Below, piece after piece: positions 1-9,933 of a stretch of DNA of 64,000 nt (within the stretch, counting starts at the first letter, position 1; every line of letters starts with the position of its first letter). The position numbers and the translations under genes are program-made. The stretch spans positions 9,842,501 through 9,906,500 of the forward strand of contig NZ_CP166850.1 in NCBI RefSeq assembly GCF_041346945.1, written 5' to 3'. The notes below the pieces were generated by a model. The model was given only the letters and a program-made list of their open reading frames with translations, was not told the DNA's origin and did no database searches. This DNA comes from Amycolatopsis sp. cg9. GTDB lineage: Bacteria > Actinomycetota > Actinomycetes > Mycobacteriales > Pseudonocardiaceae.

Positions 1-598
1 GCTGCGACTTCTGCTCCGCCTCCGCCGCGGTCTGGTTCGCGATCGCCTGCGCGATCTGCGCGTCGCGCTGGATGGCGGCGTTGTGCGGAGCGGCCATCGC
101 GGCGATGTAGCCGAGTTTCATGTCGTCGATCGACTGGATCTGCAACGCGTCGACGCTGAGCCCGATCTTCGCCATCTCGACCGCCGAACCGTCGAGCACC
201 TCGGTCGCGAGCTTCTGCCGCTCGGTGATGATCTCCTCGACCGTCATCGACCCGATGATGGACCGCAGGTGACCGGAGAAGATCCGGCCGGTCAGCACGG
301 ACATCTGGTCCTGGTCGGAGAGGAACCGCTGCCCGGCGTTGACGATGCTCTCGGTGTCGTTGCCGACCTTGAACGCGATCACCGCCCGGACGGTCAGGGC
401 GATGGCCTGCTTCGTGACGCACACTTCGGTCACTTCGGCCTCGCACATGGAAAGCGTGAGGAACCGGACTTTCCGGAAGACCGGCATGACGAACGCGCCG
501 TGGCCGGTGACGACCCGGAACGGCGACGAGCCCTTGCTGTGCTTGCCCCCGGAGATGAGCATCGCCTCGTTGGGGGCCGGAACGCGATAACCGAACAC
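1..598 (-). CDS. SPFH/band-7 (flotillin-like) membrane scaffold protein, C-terminus off the left edge
   Basis: Translates from a GTG preceded by GGAAGGAC as MFGYRVPAPNEAMLISGG and then a typical SPFH domain: a V-[KR]-F pattern, FKVGNDTESI, RSIIGSMTVEEI and ERQKLATEV. It then passes into the Ala/Gln/Glu-rich coiled-coil region (AIANQTAAEAEQKSQ), where the window ends, so about 199 residues are visible. Flotillins oligomerise on the inner leaflet of the membrane and organise lipid domains. The upstream gene on the same strand encodes an NfeD-like OB domain, the usual partner of SPFH proteins, which supports the call. No hydrophobic hairpin is obvious at the N-terminus, as is normal for the flotillin class. 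Confidence 0.9.
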   Translation of the reverse strand, partial: MFGYRVPAPNEAMLISGGKHSKGSSPFRVVTGHGAFVMPVFRKVRFLTLSMCEAEVTEVCVTKQAIALTVRAVIAFKVGNDTESIVNAGQRFLSDQDQMSVLTGRIFSGHLRSIIGSMTVEEIITERQKLATEVLDGSAVEMAKIGLSVDALQIQSIDDMKLGYIAAMAAPHNAAIQRDAQIAQAIANQTAAEAEQKSQ

Positions 599-617
599 CG
601 CTGTCCTTCCGCGAACA

Positions 618-845
618 CTAAGAAGCCGGATCCGAGACGTCCCACGCCACGACGTCGACCGTGCGCCGTCCCCGGGCTTCCACGACCAGGACGGTCGTGC
701 CCTTCGGCAGCTCCGTGTCGGACCAGGCAAGGAAGGTTTCCAGGCCACCCCTGATCCTGATCAGCACCTCCCCGGGGCCCCGCTGCCCGCGGGTGCCGAC
801 CAGGAGGACTCCCGTCCGGCCCGCCGGGGAGAGGTCGGAGTGCAT
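618..845 (-). CDS. Short NfeD-like OB-fold protein
   Basis: A 75-residue protein starting at an ATG with GGGAGG upstream. Its pattern, GRTGVLLVGTRGQ, GEVLIRIRGG, then TVLVVEARGRRTVDVVAWD, is that of the C-terminal OB-like domain of NfeD proteins: G-x-G-x2-G turns and alternating beta strands ending in V-x-V. It lacks the membrane segments and ClpP-like protease domain of full NfeD. The gene lies 19 bp upstream of the flotillin start on the same strand, so the two probably form an operon in which the OB domain binds the flotillin scaffold. The partner role is inferred from family knowledge. Confidence 0.75.
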   Translation of the reverse strand: MHSDLSPAGRTGVLLVGTRGQRGPGEVLIRIRGGLETFLAWSDTELPKGTTVLVVEARGRRTVDVVAWDVSDPAS

Positions 846-999
846 GGCGCCGACCTCCCTCGCTGACCGCCTCGGTGCGGGTTGCGCCCCCGCTGAACCC
901 CATTGTGCTCCTGGTGGCCACGGGCGGTGGGCGCTGTGAGGTTCCGATCAGGGGGCAACCGGGCGGGTCGTTCGAGCGTGGAGGGGCTTTCCGCTTGGC

Positions 1000-1005
1000 T
1001 ATACT
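1000..1005 (+). promoter_or_regulatory. -10 element TATACT for a probably leaderless tetR transcript
   Basis: TATACT lies 7 bp before the GTG of the tetR gene, which is the spacing expected if transcription starts at the start codon itself. No Shine-Dalgarno sequence is visible in front of that GTG, which agrees with a leaderless message. No good -35 hexamer was seen. Confidence 0.5.
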
Positions 1006-1012
1006 CCGGAGC

Positions 1013-1555
1013 GTGACCGTCGACCACCGTCCCCTGCGCGCGGACGCCCGGCGCAACCGGGAGGCGCTGGTCGCCGCCGCCCGGGAGGTCTTCGGGGCCA
1101 AGGGCGTCGACGCTCCGCTCGACGAAGTCGCGCGGCGGGCCGAAGTCGCCATCGGGACGCTCTACAACCGGTTCCCCACCCGGGCCGACCTCGTCGAGGC
1201 CGCGTTCCTGCCGACGCTCCGGGAAGCCGAAGCCATCACCGAAGAAGCGCTCGCCTGCGAGGACCCCTGGGACGGTTTCGTGCTCTTCCTCGAACGCTCG
1301 ATCCTCATGCAGGTCGCCGATCGCGGGTTCACCGAGGTGTGCTCGCGGGTGTTCGACCCGGACTCGGGAATCGAGAAGGCCAAGCACGCCAACGCTTCCC
1401 GGATGAACCGGATCATCGAGCGGGCGCAGGAGGCCGGCGCGTTGCGGGCGGATTTCCGCGGGCCCGACCTCGCCGTCGTCTTCGCCGCGGCGACCGCCAC
1501 CCCGGATTGGCGGCGGGCGCTCGGCATGGTCCTCGACGGCCTGCGCGCGCGATGA
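1013..1555 (+). CDS. TetR/AcrR family transcriptional regulator
   Basis: 180 residues from a GTG that directly follows a TATACT element. The N-terminal helix-turn-helix is clear: NREALVAAAREVFGAKG, then PLDEVARRAEVAIGTLYNRFPTRADLVEA at about residues 14-62. The rest is an all-helical ligand domain with the DPDSG and DLAVVFAAAT segments usual for this subfamily. The stop codon overlaps the ATG of the following methyltransferase (ATGA), so the two are translationally coupled and the methyltransferase is probably the regulated partner or part of the response. The ligand is unknown. Confidence 0.9.
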   Translation: MTVDHRPLRADARRNREALVAAAREVFGAKGVDAPLDEVARRAEVAIGTLYNRFPTRADLVEAAFLPTLREAEAITEEALACEDPWDGFVLFLERSILMQVADRGFTEVCSRVFDPDSGIEKAKHANASRMNRIIERAQEAGALRADFRGPDLAVVFAAATATPDWRRALGMVLDGLRAR

Positions 1556-2169
1556 GCTGGCTCGCGGACACCCGCACCTCCTACGACACCGTCGCCGAGA
1601 GCTACGCCGAGTTCATGCGCGACGCCGTCGCCACGCGGCCGTACGTGCGGGCCGCGCTCGACGTGCTGGCGGCCCGGGCCGACGGGCCCGTGCTGGACGC
1701 CGGGTGCGGGCCCGGCCACGTCACCGCGCACCTGCACGCACTGGGGGTCGACGCCGCCGGGGTCGACCTCTCGCCGAACATGGTCGAGCTCGCGCGGCGG
1801 AACCACCCCGGGCTGCGGTTCGACGTCGGCTCGATGACCGACCTGGACCGGCCCGACGCGTCGGTGGCCGGGGTGCTCGCGTTCTGGTCGCTCATCCACG
1901 TGCCGGACGACGAAGTCCCCGTGGCGCTGGCGCAGTTCCGGCGGGTGCTGCGGCCCGGCGGCGTACTCGTGCTCGGCTACCACGTCGGGGCCGGGAGCCG
2001 GCTGAAGACCCAAGGGTACGGCGGGCACCCGATGCGGGTGCACGTCCACCTGCGGCAGCCGTGGTGGCTGGCCGGGCGGGTGCGGAAAGCCGGGTTCACG
2101 GTCGATGCCGAGTGGTTGCTCGACCAGGAAGCCGAAGTGCCGCAAGGGATCCTGTTCGCGAAGCGCTAG
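1552..2169 (+). CDS. Class I SAM-dependent methyltransferase
   Basis: 205 residues. Motif I is VLDAGCGPGHVTAHL, followed by the acidic loop GVDLSPNMVELARRNHP and the post-motif strand FDVGSMTDLD. VAGVLAFWSLIHVPDDEV and FRRVLRPGGVLVLGYH complete the Methyltransf_11/25 fold. The substrate cannot be read from the sequence; a small molecule is likely given the size. The ATG sits inside the stop of the upstream tetR gene, indicating an operon. The 3' end overlaps the convergent esterase gene by 4 bp. Confidence 0.9.
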   Translation: MSWLADTRTSYDTVAESYAEFMRDAVATRPYVRAALDVLAARADGPVLDAGCGPGHVTAHLHALGVDAAGVDLSPNMVELARRNHPGLRFDVGSMTDLDRPDASVAGVLAFWSLIHVPDDEVPVALAQFRRVLRPGGVLVLGYHVGAGSRLKTQGYGGHPMRVHVHLRQPWWLAGRVRKAGFTVDAEWLLDQEAEVPQGILFAKR

Positions 2170-2981
2170 ATCCGCTCCCCCACGAACTTCAGGACGTCCG
2201 GCAGGATCCCGCGCCAGTACGCGTCCTTGTGCCCGCCCGGCGAAAACCGGGACACCGCGGGCGAAACCGCCTTCACCAGTTTCTTGTCCGCGCCCAGGAA
2301 CGGGTCCGACTCACCGCACCAGACGCCGAGGGTGGCCGGGCGGAGGTCCGGGGTGTGCAGCAGCGGTTCTTCCGCGCGCCAGTTGTCCTCGCCGGAGAAC
2401 ACCTTGCGGCTGCGGGCGTCGGGCCAGTCCACGAACAGGGCCGCGCTCGCCGTCGCCACCGCCTTCAGGTCCGGGTGGGCGCGGGCGAACCTCAGCGCGC
2501 CGAAGCCGCCCATCGAAATGCCGAACACCGCCGACGCCGGGCGCAGGTCGCGGGCCACGAGCCAGGCCGGGACCTCCTCGGTGAGCATCCGCTGCGGGTC
2601 GTCCCCGGAACCGACGTCCACCCAGTAGGTGTCGCCGTCGACGGCCGCGACCGCGAACGGCGGCGTACCGGCGCGAACGGCCTCCGTCAGGAGGTCCGGG
2701 ACGCCCAGCGAGAGGAACGTCCGCGCCCGCGCGCCACGGCCGTGCAGGGCCAGGCACACCGGCAGCCCCGCCGCCGGGATCCCGGCCGGGGTGATGAGCA
2801 CCAGGTCCACGTCGGTGCCGCGGGCCGCCGATCGCATCCGCTGGACCGTCACCGGGTCGCGCGGCGCCGAGGGGCGGGTCGGCGCCGGCACCGGGGCCGG
2901 GCCGGGTGGGGGTTCGGCAGGCGAGCAGCCCGCCAGCAGCGCGAGTGCGCTGCCGGCGAGCAGGCCGCGGCGGGAAAGCAC
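2166..2981 (-). CDS. Esterase-like alpha/beta hydrolase lipoprotein
   Basis: 271 residues with a basic n-region, MLSRRGLLAGSALALLAGCS, whose LAGC is a lipobox, so the mature protein is probably lipid-anchored outside the membrane. A short Pro-rich linker follows. The hydrolase part has the oxyanion region LALHGRG, a nucleophile elbow GISMGG, an acidic residue in GESDPF and a C-terminal His in SPGGHKDAYW, as in esterase D / mycolyl-transferase-like enzymes. The GTG start is 3 bp beyond the rbfA stop, so it is probably read through from the translation operon. The substrate is unknown. Confidence 0.85.
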   Translation of the reverse strand: MLSRRGLLAGSALALLAGCSPAEPPPGPAPVPAPTRPSAPRDPVTVQRMRSAARGTDVDLVLITPAGIPAAGLPVCLALHGRGARARTFLSLGVPDLLTEAVRAGTPPFAVAAVDGDTYWVDVGSGDDPQRMLTEEVPAWLVARDLRPASAVFGISMGGFGALRFARAHPDLKAVATASAALFVDWPDARSRKVFSGEDNWRAEEPLLHTPDLRPATLGVWCGESDPFLGADKKLVKAVSPAVSRFSPGGHKDAYWRGILPDVLKFVGERI

Positions 2982-2984
2982 GGG

Positions 2985-3461
2985 TCAGCCCCGGCTCTCC
3001 TCCTCCGCGAACTCGTCGTCTTCGGCCTCTTCGCGAGGCGCCTTGTACGGGTCGGCTTCGCCGGCGTGCTGGGCGCCGGTCGCGCGGCGGGCGACCTCCG
3101 CGTCGGCCTCGCGGGCCTTGGCGAGGAGGTCTTCGATCCGCTTCGACTCCTCCGGAATCGTGTCGGCGACGAACGTCAGCGTCGGCGTGTAGCGGACGCC
3201 GGTGCCCTGCCCGACCTTGGTGCGCAGCACGCCGCGCGCCGATTCGAGCGCGGCGGCCGCGCCCGCGAAGTCCGGGACGGAGTCCAGCTTCTCGCCGAGC
3301 ACCGTGTAGTAGACGGTCGCGTCGTGCAGGTCGCCGGTGACCTTCGTGTCCGTGATGGTCACGTAGTCCAGGCGCGGGTCCTTGACCTCGTGTTCGATCG
3401 CGGACGCGACGATCTGCGAGATCCGCTTGGCGAGCTTGCGAGCCCGAGCAGGATCGGCCAT
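2985..3461 (-). CDS. rbfA: 30S ribosome-binding factor A
   Basis: 158 residues. RbfA binds the 16S 5' region and helps late 30S maturation. The KH-like fold is recognisable: [25 protein letters not shown], then [45 protein letters not shown] and [10 protein letters not shown]. There is an acidic C-terminal tail ([12 protein letters not shown]), common in actinomycetes. The start ATG has AGGAG upstream. It follows infB and DUF503 on the same strand, the classic nusA-infB-rbfA order. Confidence 0.97.
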   Translation of the reverse strand: MADPARARKLAKRISQIVASAIEHEVKDPRLDYVTITDTKVTGDLHDATVYYTVLGEKLDSVPDFAGAAAALESARGVLRTKVGQGTGVRYTPTLTFVADTIPEESKRIEDLLAKAREADAEVARRATGAQHAGEADPYKAPREEAEDDEFAEEESRG

Positions 3462-3480
3462 GTCGTTCTCCTAGGAAGAT

Positions 3481-3774
3481 CTAATCGTCTGGACCGAGCA
3501 GCCGGCGGTGGGCGGACAGGAGTTCGAACTCCGGTCTGCTCGCCACGTACCGCTCACACGAGTCGAGCACGTCCCGGACGTGCTCGCCACCTTCGGCGAC
3601 CACGGCCACCCCGATGAGGGTCCGGCGGTGCAGGTCGGTGTGCCCGGCCTCGGCCACCGACACGGCGAAGCGCTTGCGCACCTCGGCCAGCACCGGACGG
3701 ACCACGGACCGCTTCTGCTTCAGCGAATGGACGTCGCCGAGCAGGATGTCGAGCTCGAGAGCTCCGACGAACAT
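3481..3774 (-). CDS. DUF503 family protein (YlxP-like)
   Basis: 97 residues from the ATG giving MFVGALELDILLGDVHSLKQKR, which is the conserved DUF503 opening (F-x-G-x-L...LKxKR). It continues VRPVLAEVRKRFAVSVAEAGHTDLHRRTLIGVAVVAEG. An upstream in-frame start would add about 17 residues that do not fit the family, so the internal ATG was chosen although its ribosome-binding site is weak. Small alpha/beta protein found beside infB and rbfA in many bacteria; implicated in ribosome maturation in Firmicutes. It lies between infB and rbfA, after a strong hairpin. Confidence 0.88.
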   Translation of the reverse strand: MFVGALELDILLGDVHSLKQKRSVVRPVLAEVRKRFAVSVAEAGHTDLHRRTLIGVAVVAEGGEHVRDVLDSCERYVASRPEFELLSAHRRLLGPDD

Positions 3775-3800
3775 AGGCAGTTTTGGTGGTGTAGTAGGGA

Positions 3801-3835
3801 GACACCGGGTGTGCGCGGAACGCACACCCGGTGTC
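3801..3835 (-). terminator. Strong hairpin downstream of infB
   Basis: A perfect 15-bp stem (GACACCGGGTGTGCG at 3801-3815 against 3821-3835) with a 5-nt loop CGGAA lies 8 bp after the infB stop. There is no T-run, so it may act as an attenuating or processing hairpin between infB and the DUF503/rbfA genes rather than a full intrinsic terminator. Confidence 0.7.
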
Positions 3836-3843
3836 GATCGTCC

Positions 3844-6834
3844 TTACGCGCGGGGCTTTTCGCGCTGCTCGTACGTCTCGATCAGGTCGTCGACCTTGAT
3901 GTCACCGTACGAACCGAGCGTCAGACCGCACTCGTAGCCTTCGCGAACCTCGACCACGTCGTCCTTGAACCGCCGCAGCGAGCTGATCGGCAGGTTCTCC
4001 GCCACGACGGTGCCGTCGCGGAGCAGACGCGCCCGGGCGTTGCGCCGGATCTCGCCGGACATGACCAGGCAACCCGCGATCGTGCCGATCTTGGAGGACT
4101 TGAAGACCTCGCGGACCTCCGCGCGGCCCAGCTCGACCTCTTCGTACTCCGGCTTGAGCATGCCCTTGAGGGCCTGCTCGATCTCGTCGATCGCCTGGTA
4201 GATGACCGTGTAGTACCGGACGTCGACGCCCTCGCGGGTGGCCCGCTCGGTCGCCTTGCCCTGGGCGCGGACGTTGAACCCGAGGACGATCGCGTCGGAC
4301 GCGGTCGCCAGGTCGATGTCCGACTCGGTCACGCCACCGACACCGCGGTGGACCACGTTCAGCTCGACCTCGTCGCCGACGTCCAGCTGGAGCAGCGAGG
4401 CTTCGAGGGCCTCGACCGTACCCGAGTTGTCACCCTTGATGATCAGGTTGAGGCTGTTCGTCTCCTTCAAGGCGGAGTCGAGGTCCTCGAGGCTGACCCG
4501 CTTGCGGCGCGACGCGTTGAGCGCGTTGCGCGTACGAGCGGCGCGGCGCTCGGCGATCTGCCGGGCGACGCGGTCCTCGTCGACCACCAGGAAGGTGTCG
4601 CCCGCACCCGGCACCGAGGTGAACCCGATGACCTGGACGGGACGCGACGGCAGCGCCTCGGTGACGTCGACGTTGTGCTCGTCGACCATCCGGCGGACGC
4701 GGCCGTAGGCGTCACCCGCCACGACCGAGTCGCCGACACGCAGCGTGCCGCGCTGGACCAGGACGGTGGCCACCGGGCCGCGGCCGCGGTCGAGGTGCGC
4801 CTCGATCGCGACACCCTGGGCCTCCATGTCCGGATTGGCCCGGAGGTCCAGAGCGGCGTCCGCGGTCAGCAGGATCGCCTCGAGCAGGCCGTCGATGTTG
4901 ATGTTCTGCCGCGCGGAGATCTCGACGAACATCGTGTCGCCGCCGTACTCCTCGGCGACCAGGCCGTACTCGGTCAGCTGCTGCCGGATCTTGTCCGGGT
5001 TCGCGCCTTCCTTGTCGATCTTGTTGATCGCGACCACGATCGGGGCCTTGGCGGCCTGCGCGTGGTTGATCGCCTCGACCGTCTGCGGCATCACACCGTC
5101 GTCGGCCGCCACCACGATCACCGCGATGTCGGTCGAGTTCGCACCACGGGCACGCATGGCGGTGAACGCCTCGTGACCCGGGGTGTCGATGAAGGTGATC
5201 AGGCGCGGGTTGCCCTCGAGCTCGGTCTCGATCTGGTACGCACCGATGTGCTGCGTGATGCCGCCGGCCTCGCTCTCGCGGACCTTCGTCTTCCGGATCG
5301 TGTCGAGCAGGCGGGTCTTACCGTGGTCGACGTGACCCATGATGGTCACGACCGGCGGCCGGACCTGCAGATCCTCTTCGCCACCCGCGTCGTCGCCGTA
5401 GGTGATGTCGAAGGTCTCCAGCAGCTCGCGGTCCTCTTCCTCGGGGCTGACGACCTGAACCGTGTAGTTCATTTCGCCGCCGAGCAGCTCGAGGATGTCG
5501 TCCGACACGGACTGCGTCGCGGTGACCATCTCGCCGAGGTGGAAGAGCACCTGCACCAGCGAAGCCGGGTTGGCGTCGATCTTCTCGGCGAAGTCGGTCA
5601 GCGAAGCACCCCGCGGCAGCCGGATCGTCTCGCCCTGCCCCTTGGGCAGGCGGACGCCGCCGACGCTGGGCGCCTGCATGTTGTCCATGTACTCCTGGCG
5701 CTTCTGCCGCTTCGACTTGCGGCCCTTGCGCGAGGGACCACCGGGCCGCCCGAAGGCACCCGCCGTGCCGCCACGGCCGCCGGGGCCGCCACGGCCACCG
5801 CCGCCGCCGCGGAAGCCGCCGCCGCCGGCCGGGGCACCGGTGCCGCCACCCGGGCGGAAACCGCCGCCACCGCCACCGCCACCGGGACCGCCGCGGAAGC
5901 CACCGCCGCCGCCACCGCCACCGGGACCGCCGCGGAAACCGCCGCCACCGCCACCGGGACGACCGCCGCCGCCACCGGGGCCGCCACGGGCGCCGCCACC
6001 GGGGCCACCGCGGGCGCCGCCACCGGGACCGGCGGGACGCTGCGTGCGGCCCGGCATCATGCCGGGGTTCGGCCGCGGGGGCATGTTGCCCGGGCTCGGC
6101 CGGTTGCCACCGGCGCCGCCGCCGGGCCGCGGGGCCGGACGGTCACCGCCGCCCTGACCGCCACCGGGACGCGGCGGGCGGTTGTCGCCGCCCTGCCCGC
6201 CACCGGGGCGCGGGGCCTGCGGACGCGGAGCCGGGGCGCCGGAACCGACGCCGAACGGGTTGTTGCCGACGCGCGGGGTGCGCGGGCCGGGCTTGGGACC
6301 GCCGGGCTTGGGGCCCTGCGGCTTCGGCGGGACGACCGAGCCGGTGCCGCCCTGTGCGGGCGCGGCCGGGGTGTCCTGCTTGGGCGCGGCAGGAGCTTCG
6401 GCTTTCGCGGCCGGGACCTGCTGCTGGGGTGCGGGCGTCGCCGGCCGGGGGCCGGGCCGCGGGCCGGGGCGCTGCCCCGGAGCGGCCGGCTTCGAGGCGA
6501 CGGGCGCCTGCTGCTGGGGCGCGGCCGGAGCCGGCGCGGCCGGAGCGGGTGCCGCCTTGGCCGCCGGAGCCTGCTGGGCAGGCGCGGGGGGCTTCGGGGC
6601 GGCGGGCGCGCCGGGCTTGGCGGCCGGCGGGCCGGGACGCGCCGACGGACCGGGGGTGGGCTTCTTGGCGCCCTTGGGCGCATACGCGTCGCGGAGACGG
6701 CGGGCGACGGGCGCCTCGACCGTGGACGACGCGGACTTGACGAACTCGCCCTGTTCCTTCAACTTCGCGAGAACGTCCTTGCTGGTGATGCCGAGCTCTT
6801 TCGCGAGCTCGTGTACGCGGGCCTTGCCTGGCAC
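3844..6834 (-). CDS. infB: Translation initiation factor IF-2
   Basis: About 996 residues. IF-2 is the GTPase that places initiator tRNA on the 30S subunit. The start is taken at the GTG giving (M)[21 protein letters not shown], which has AGGAGA 4 nt upstream; an ATG four codons earlier has no ribosome-binding site. Residues 5-55 are the IF2_N domain. About residues 60-365 are a Pro/Ala- then Gly/Arg-rich low-complexity region (repeated [12 protein letters not shown]). The G domain follows with G1 GHVDHGKT near residue 500, G3 DTPGH and G4 NKID, then domains II-IV including the C-terminal fMet-tRNA-binding part. It sits in rimP-nusA-ylxR-infB-rbfA. Confidence 0.98.
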   Translation of the reverse strand: MPGKARVHELAKELGITSKDVLAKLKEQGEFVKSASSTVEAPVARRLRDAYAPKGAKKPTPGPSARPGPPAAKPGAPAAPKPPAPAQQAPAAKAAPAPAAPAPAAPQQQAPVASKPAAPGQRPGPRPGPRPATPAPQQQVPAAKAEAPAAPKQDTPAAPAQGGTGSVVPPKPQGPKPGGPKPGPRTPRVGNNPFGVGSGAPAPRPQAPRPGGGQGGDNRPPRPGGGQGGGDRPAPRPGGGAGGNRPSPGNMPPRPNPGMMPGRTQRPAGPGGGARGGPGGGARGGPGGGGGRPGGGGGGFRGGPGGGGGGGGFRGGPGGGGGGGGFRPGGGTGAPAGGGGFRGGGGGRGGPGGRGGTAGAFGRPGGPSRKGRKSKRQKRQEYMDNMQAPSVGGVRLPKGQGETIRLPRGASLTDFAEKIDANPASLVQVLFHLGEMVTATQSVSDDILELLGGEMNYTVQVVSPEEEDRELLETFDITYGDDAGGEEDLQVRPPVVTIMGHVDHGKTRLLDTIRKTKVRESEAGGITQHIGAYQIETELEGNPRLITFIDTPGHEAFTAMRARGANSTDIAVIVVAADDGVMPQTVEAINHAQAAKAPIVVAINKIDKEGANPDKIRQQLTEYGLVAEEYGGDTMFVEISARQNINIDGLLEAILLTADAALDLRANPDMEAQGVAIEAHLDRGRGPVATVLVQRGTLRVGDSVVAGDAYGRVRRMVDEHNVDVTEALPSRPVQVIGFTSVPGAGDTFLVVDEDRVARQIAERRAARTRNALNASRRKRVSLEDLDSALKETNSLNLIIKGDNSGTVEALEASLLQLDVGDEVELNVVHRGVGGVTESDIDLATASDAIVLGFNVRAQGKATERATREGVDVRYYTVIYQAIDEIEQALKGMLKPEYEEVELGRAEVREVFKSSKIGTIAGCLVMSGEIRRNARARLLRDGTVVAENLPISSLRRFKDDVVEVREGYECGLTLGSYGDIKVDDLIETYEQREKPRA

Positions 6835-6912
6835 AACTCTCCTCATCTAGGGGAGGCCAGGCGGAAAACCCGCTGACCTCGTCCTTATTGTCTGACGCTC
6901 ATGGCTTCAGCT

Positions 6913-7311
6913 TCACGGCTGACTCATGACGGGTCGACCTGCTTCCTTGCTTCCTCGCGACTCCGGGGACGTCCCGGGTTCGTGGTGCGTGGCGGTGTGC
7001 TCGACGTGCTCGCGGACCTCCCGGGCGTCGAGCGCCCCCGTCGCCCGCAGGGCTCTGGGGAAGGCCCGCCGCCGTTCGGCCTTGGCCAGGCAGTCCGGGT
7101 CGGGGTGCAGCCAAGCTCCCCGGCCCGGCAGCCGCCGACGTCCGTCGACGACCACCCGCCCGGCCACCGCGACCACGCGCAGCAGCTCACCGATCAATGC
7201 CCGCCGCTTGCAGCCGACACAAGTCCGCACCGGGGAAATCCGGTGGGGCTGGTGCTCGGCTACCCGCCGCGGGCGTTGAACCACTCCTGAGTCTAGCGCT
7301 TCGACCTTCAC
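6913..7311 (-). CDS. ylxR: YlxR/RnpM family RNA-binding protein (DUF448)
   Basis: 132 residues as called, with the DUF448 signature [19 protein letters not shown], then [39 protein letters not shown]. Family members are small, basic, RNA-binding proteins between nusA and infB. The GTG start overlaps the nusA stop (GTGA), which suggests coupled translation. A later GTG in [12 protein letters not shown] would shorten the N-terminus and cannot be excluded. The tail after about residue 100 is not conserved in the family. Confidence 0.9.
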   Translation of the reverse strand: MKVEALDSGVVQRPRRVAEHQPHRISPVRTCVGCKRRALIGELLRVVAVAGRVVVDGRRRLPGRGAWLHPDPDCLAKAERRRAFPRALRATGALDAREVREHVEHTATHHEPGTSPESRGSKEAGRPVMSQP

Positions 7312-8354
7312 TCAGCCGAACCGGTTGTCGCGGCGGGCCGCGTCGGACCGGCGTGGTCTTGATCACCCTCGTCTTCGGCCGGCGCGGCATCGCTGCGGAT
7401 GTCGATCCGCCAACCGGTCAGGCGGGCGGCGAGGCGGGCGTTCTGGCCCTCCTTGCCGATCGCCAGCGACAGCTGGAAGTCCGGCACCACGACGCGGGCG
7501 GTCTTCGCCCGCTCGTCCACGACTCGTACCGAAACAACCTTGGCGGGCGACAGCGCATTCCCGACGAAGCGGGCCGGGTCGTCGGAGAAGTCGATGATGT
7601 CGATCTTCTCGCCGGCCAGCTCGCTCATCACGTTGCGCACGCGCGCGCCGACCGGGCCGATGCAGGCGCCCTTGGCGTTGACGCCCGGCACGGTGGACTT
7701 GACCGCGATCTTGGTGCGGTGCCCCGGTTCGCGCGCGACGGCGGCGATCTCGACGGTCCCGTCGGCGATCTCCGGCACCTCGAGCGCGAACAGCTTGCGC
7801 ACCAGGTTGGGGTGCGAGCGCGAGAGCGTGATCTGCGGGCCGCGGTTGCCGCGCGAGACGGTGACCACGTACGCCTTGATCCGGCTGCCGTGCTCGTAGG
7901 ACTCCCCCGCCACCTGCTCGGCGGACGGCAGCACGCCCTCGGTGTCGCCCACCTGGACCACGACCATGCCGCGGGCGTTGGCGCGGGCGTCGCGCTGGAT
8001 CACGCCGGCGACGATCTCGCCCTCCTTGGTGGAGAACTCGCCGAAGGTCTTCTCGTGCTCGGCGTCGCGCAGCCGCTGCAGGATGACCTGGCGCGCGGTG
8101 GTGGCGGCGATCCGGCCGAAGCCCTCGGGGGTGTCGTCCCACTCCTCGTCAACCTGGCCGTCGTGGGTCAGCGTGTGCGCGAGGACGCGCACCAGGCCCG
8201 TCTTGCGGTCGATGTCGATGCGGGCGTGCGGCTGGTGGCCCTCGGTGTGCTTGTACGCGGTGAGCAAGGCCGTCTCGATGGCCTCGATCACCGTTTCGAA
8301 GGGGATGTCCTTGTCCCGTTCGATCGCCCGCAGCGCGGCGATGTCGACGTTCAC
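7308..8354 (-). CDS. nusA: Transcription termination/antitermination factor NusA
   Basis: 348 residues, the usual length of actinobacterial NusA, which lacks the C-terminal acidic repeats. N-terminal RNA-polymerase-binding domain ([20 protein letters not shown]), S1 domain ([11 protein letters not shown]...[15 protein letters not shown]), KH1 ([28 protein letters not shown]) and KH2 ([34 protein letters not shown]). The ATG overlaps the rimP stop (ATGA). It controls pausing, termination and rRNA antitermination. Confidence 0.98.
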   Translation of the reverse strand: MNVDIAALRAIERDKDIPFETVIEAIETALLTAYKHTEGHQPHARIDIDRKTGLVRVLAHTLTHDGQVDEEWDDTPEGFGRIAATTARQVILQRLRDAEHEKTFGEFSTKEGEIVAGVIQRDARANARGMVVVQVGDTEGVLPSAEQVAGESYEHGSRIKAYVVTVSRGNRGPQITLSRSHPNLVRKLFALEVPEIADGTVEIAAVAREPGHRTKIAVKSTVPGVNAKGACIGPVGARVRNVMSELAGEKIDIIDFSDDPARFVGNALSPAKVVSVRVVDERAKTARVVVPDFQLSLAIGKEGQNARLAARLTGWRIDIRSDAAPAEDEGDQDHAGPTRPAATTGSAE

Positions 8355-8884
8355 TTCGACCCCTTCTCCGTCTCGGCCGCGATGATGCCGGACGCGTCGT
8401 CTTCGAGCAGTTTCAGGTCCTCGGCGGGCGGCTGCTTGAACTCGATCTCCACGACCGCCTTCGCCACGTCGGCGTAGCGGACGTCGCGGAGCTTGCCGCC
8501 TTCGAGGACGCGGGCGGCGGACGCGCCCGCGTGGCCGACCCGGCCGATGAAGGCCGTGCCGTCGGCCGGGGTGATCTTCACGAGCCGGAACCGCGCGCGC
8601 CGCCAGTGGCGGGCCTGCGTGAGCGGGCGGTCGAGCCCCGGCGAGGTGACCTCCAGCGTGTAGGCGCTCGCGAGCACGTGGTCGTTCTCGTCGAGCACCG
8701 CCGAGACCTTGCGGCTGACCTCGGCGACCTCGTCCAGCCCGACCCCGTCGTCGGCGTCGACGACGACCTTGACCAGCTGCCGCCGGCCGGCCTGTTGCAC
8801 CTCGAACGAGTCGAGGTCGAAACCCGCGGCGGTGACGGCTTCGGCCACTATCGGCTGGAGCCGGCTGGCGAGTTCTCCTGGCAC
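8351..8884 (-). CDS. rimP: Ribosome maturation factor RimP
   Basis: 177 residues from a GTG with AAGGAGA seven nt upstream, giving (M)[28 protein letters not shown]. The two RimP domains are visible: [25 protein letters not shown] with SPGLDRPL, then a C-terminal SH3-like part [19 protein letters not shown]. RimP assists 30S subunit assembly. A much longer open frame upstream contains no RimP-like sequence. First gene of the translation operon, divergent from the ferritin-like gene. Confidence 0.95.
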   Translation of the reverse strand: MPGELASRLQPIVAEAVTAAGFDLDSFEVQQAGRRQLVKVVVDADDGVGLDEVAEVSRKVSAVLDENDHVLASAYTLEVTSPGLDRPLTQARHWRRARFRLVKITPADGTAFIGRVGHAGASAARVLEGGKLRDVRYADVAKAVVEIEFKQPPAEDLKLLEDDASGIIAAETEKGSK

Positions 8885-9001
8885 GTGGGGGTCTCCTTGC
8901 TCGGACTGGGTGTCGGGTCGGTGGTGGACCAGCTTATCCGGTCGCCCGCTCGGGCCGCGCGAGCGGCGGGGGCGGCCGGGGGCCTGGCAGGATGGGCCGA
9001 C

Positions 9002-9931
9002 GTGACCGGAAGACCGACCGACCTGACCCGTCGTGCCGCCCTCCGCGCGGGGGCGCTGGCCGCGCTGGCCGTCCCGCTCGCCGCCTGCGGGCCCGGCTAC
9101 GACGAAAGCCCCGACCCCCTGCAGCCGTTGCTGGCCGCCGCCGACGCGGACGCCACGGCCGCGAAGGCCCTCGCCAAGGGCGACGACGCCGCCGGCCAGC
9201 TCGCCGCCGCGCGCGCGGCGCACGCGGCCGCGCTCAAGTCCGAAGTGGACCGCTTGAACCGGCCGAAACCGTCGTCGTCACCGGCCCCGCCCGCCCCGGC
9301 GGCGCTGGGCGACCTGAAGGACCGGCTGGCGGCGGCCCGCAAGCAGGCCGAAGACCTCGTCGGCGGCCTGCCGCGCTACCGCGCCGGGCTGGTCGCGGCG
9401 GTGGCGGCGGGCTGCGCGGCGCTGCAGCGCATCGACCCCGCGCTGGGCCCGGGCGAGGACGCGCCGAAGGTGGGCGTCGCGCCCGGGGGCGCGGTGCCCG
9501 CGGAGGTGGTGGACCCGCTGCAGACGGCGCTGGCCGCCGAGCACGCCGCCGTCTGGGTGTACGGACTGGTGGGCGCGTTCCTGCCGGCCGACTTCAGCGA
9601 GGGCGAGAAGAGCGGCGCCGCGGAACACGCCCTGCGCCGCGACTTCCTGCAGACGACGCTGGCGGCCTCGGGGGCGACACCGGTCGCGCCCGAAGCCGCG
9701 TACGTGCCGAAGAACCCGGTGACGGACGCGAAGTCGGCGTCCCAGGTCGTCGCGACGGCCGAGGCCGACTGCGCTTCGGCGTGGCTGGCCGTGGTGAACC
9801 ACACCGACGACGCGGGGCTGCGGACGACGGCGCTGCACGCGCTGGTCGCCGCGTCCCGCCGCGGCACCCCGTGGCGCTCCGAGGCGGGCGAGAAGCCCAC
9901 GGCGATCGCGATGCCAGGCCAGGCGAGCTGA
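9002..9931 (+). CDS. Ferritin-like DUF4439 lipoprotein
   Basis: 309 residues from a GTG. N-terminus TGRPTDLTRRAALRAGALAAL then VPLAACGPG, which has a basic/Arg-Arg pair, a hydrophobic stretch and a lipobox (LAAC). A long Ala/Lys/Arg helical region with a Pro linker (SSSPAPPAPAA) follows, then the DUF4439 four-helix part: LQTALAAEHAAVWVYGLVGA, AAEHALRRDFLQTTL and SAWLAVVNHTD. Family knowledge places DUF4439 in the ferritin-like superfamily; metal binding is not shown here. Divergent from rimP and bounded downstream by a perfect palindrome. Confidence 0.85.
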   Translation: MTGRPTDLTRRAALRAGALAALAVPLAACGPGYDESPDPLQPLLAAADADATAAKALAKGDDAAGQLAAARAAHAAALKSEVDRLNRPKPSSSPAPPAPAALGDLKDRLAAARKQAEDLVGGLPRYRAGLVAAVAAGCAALQRIDPALGPGEDAPKVGVAPGGAVPAEVVDPLQTALAAEHAAVWVYGLVGAFLPADFSEGEKSGAAEHALRRDFLQTTLAASGATPVAPEAAYVPKNPVTDAKSASQVVATAEADCASAWLAVVNHTDDAGLRTTALHALVAASRRGTPWRSEAGEKPTAIAMPGQAS

Positions 9932-9933
9932 TG

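Noticed and set aside
3508..6876. A 1,122-codon open frame antisense to infB
   Set aside because: It mirrors the infB codons and gives a low-complexity Arg/Val/Asp and Ala/Thr-rich protein with no domain; long antisense frames are normal at this GC content.
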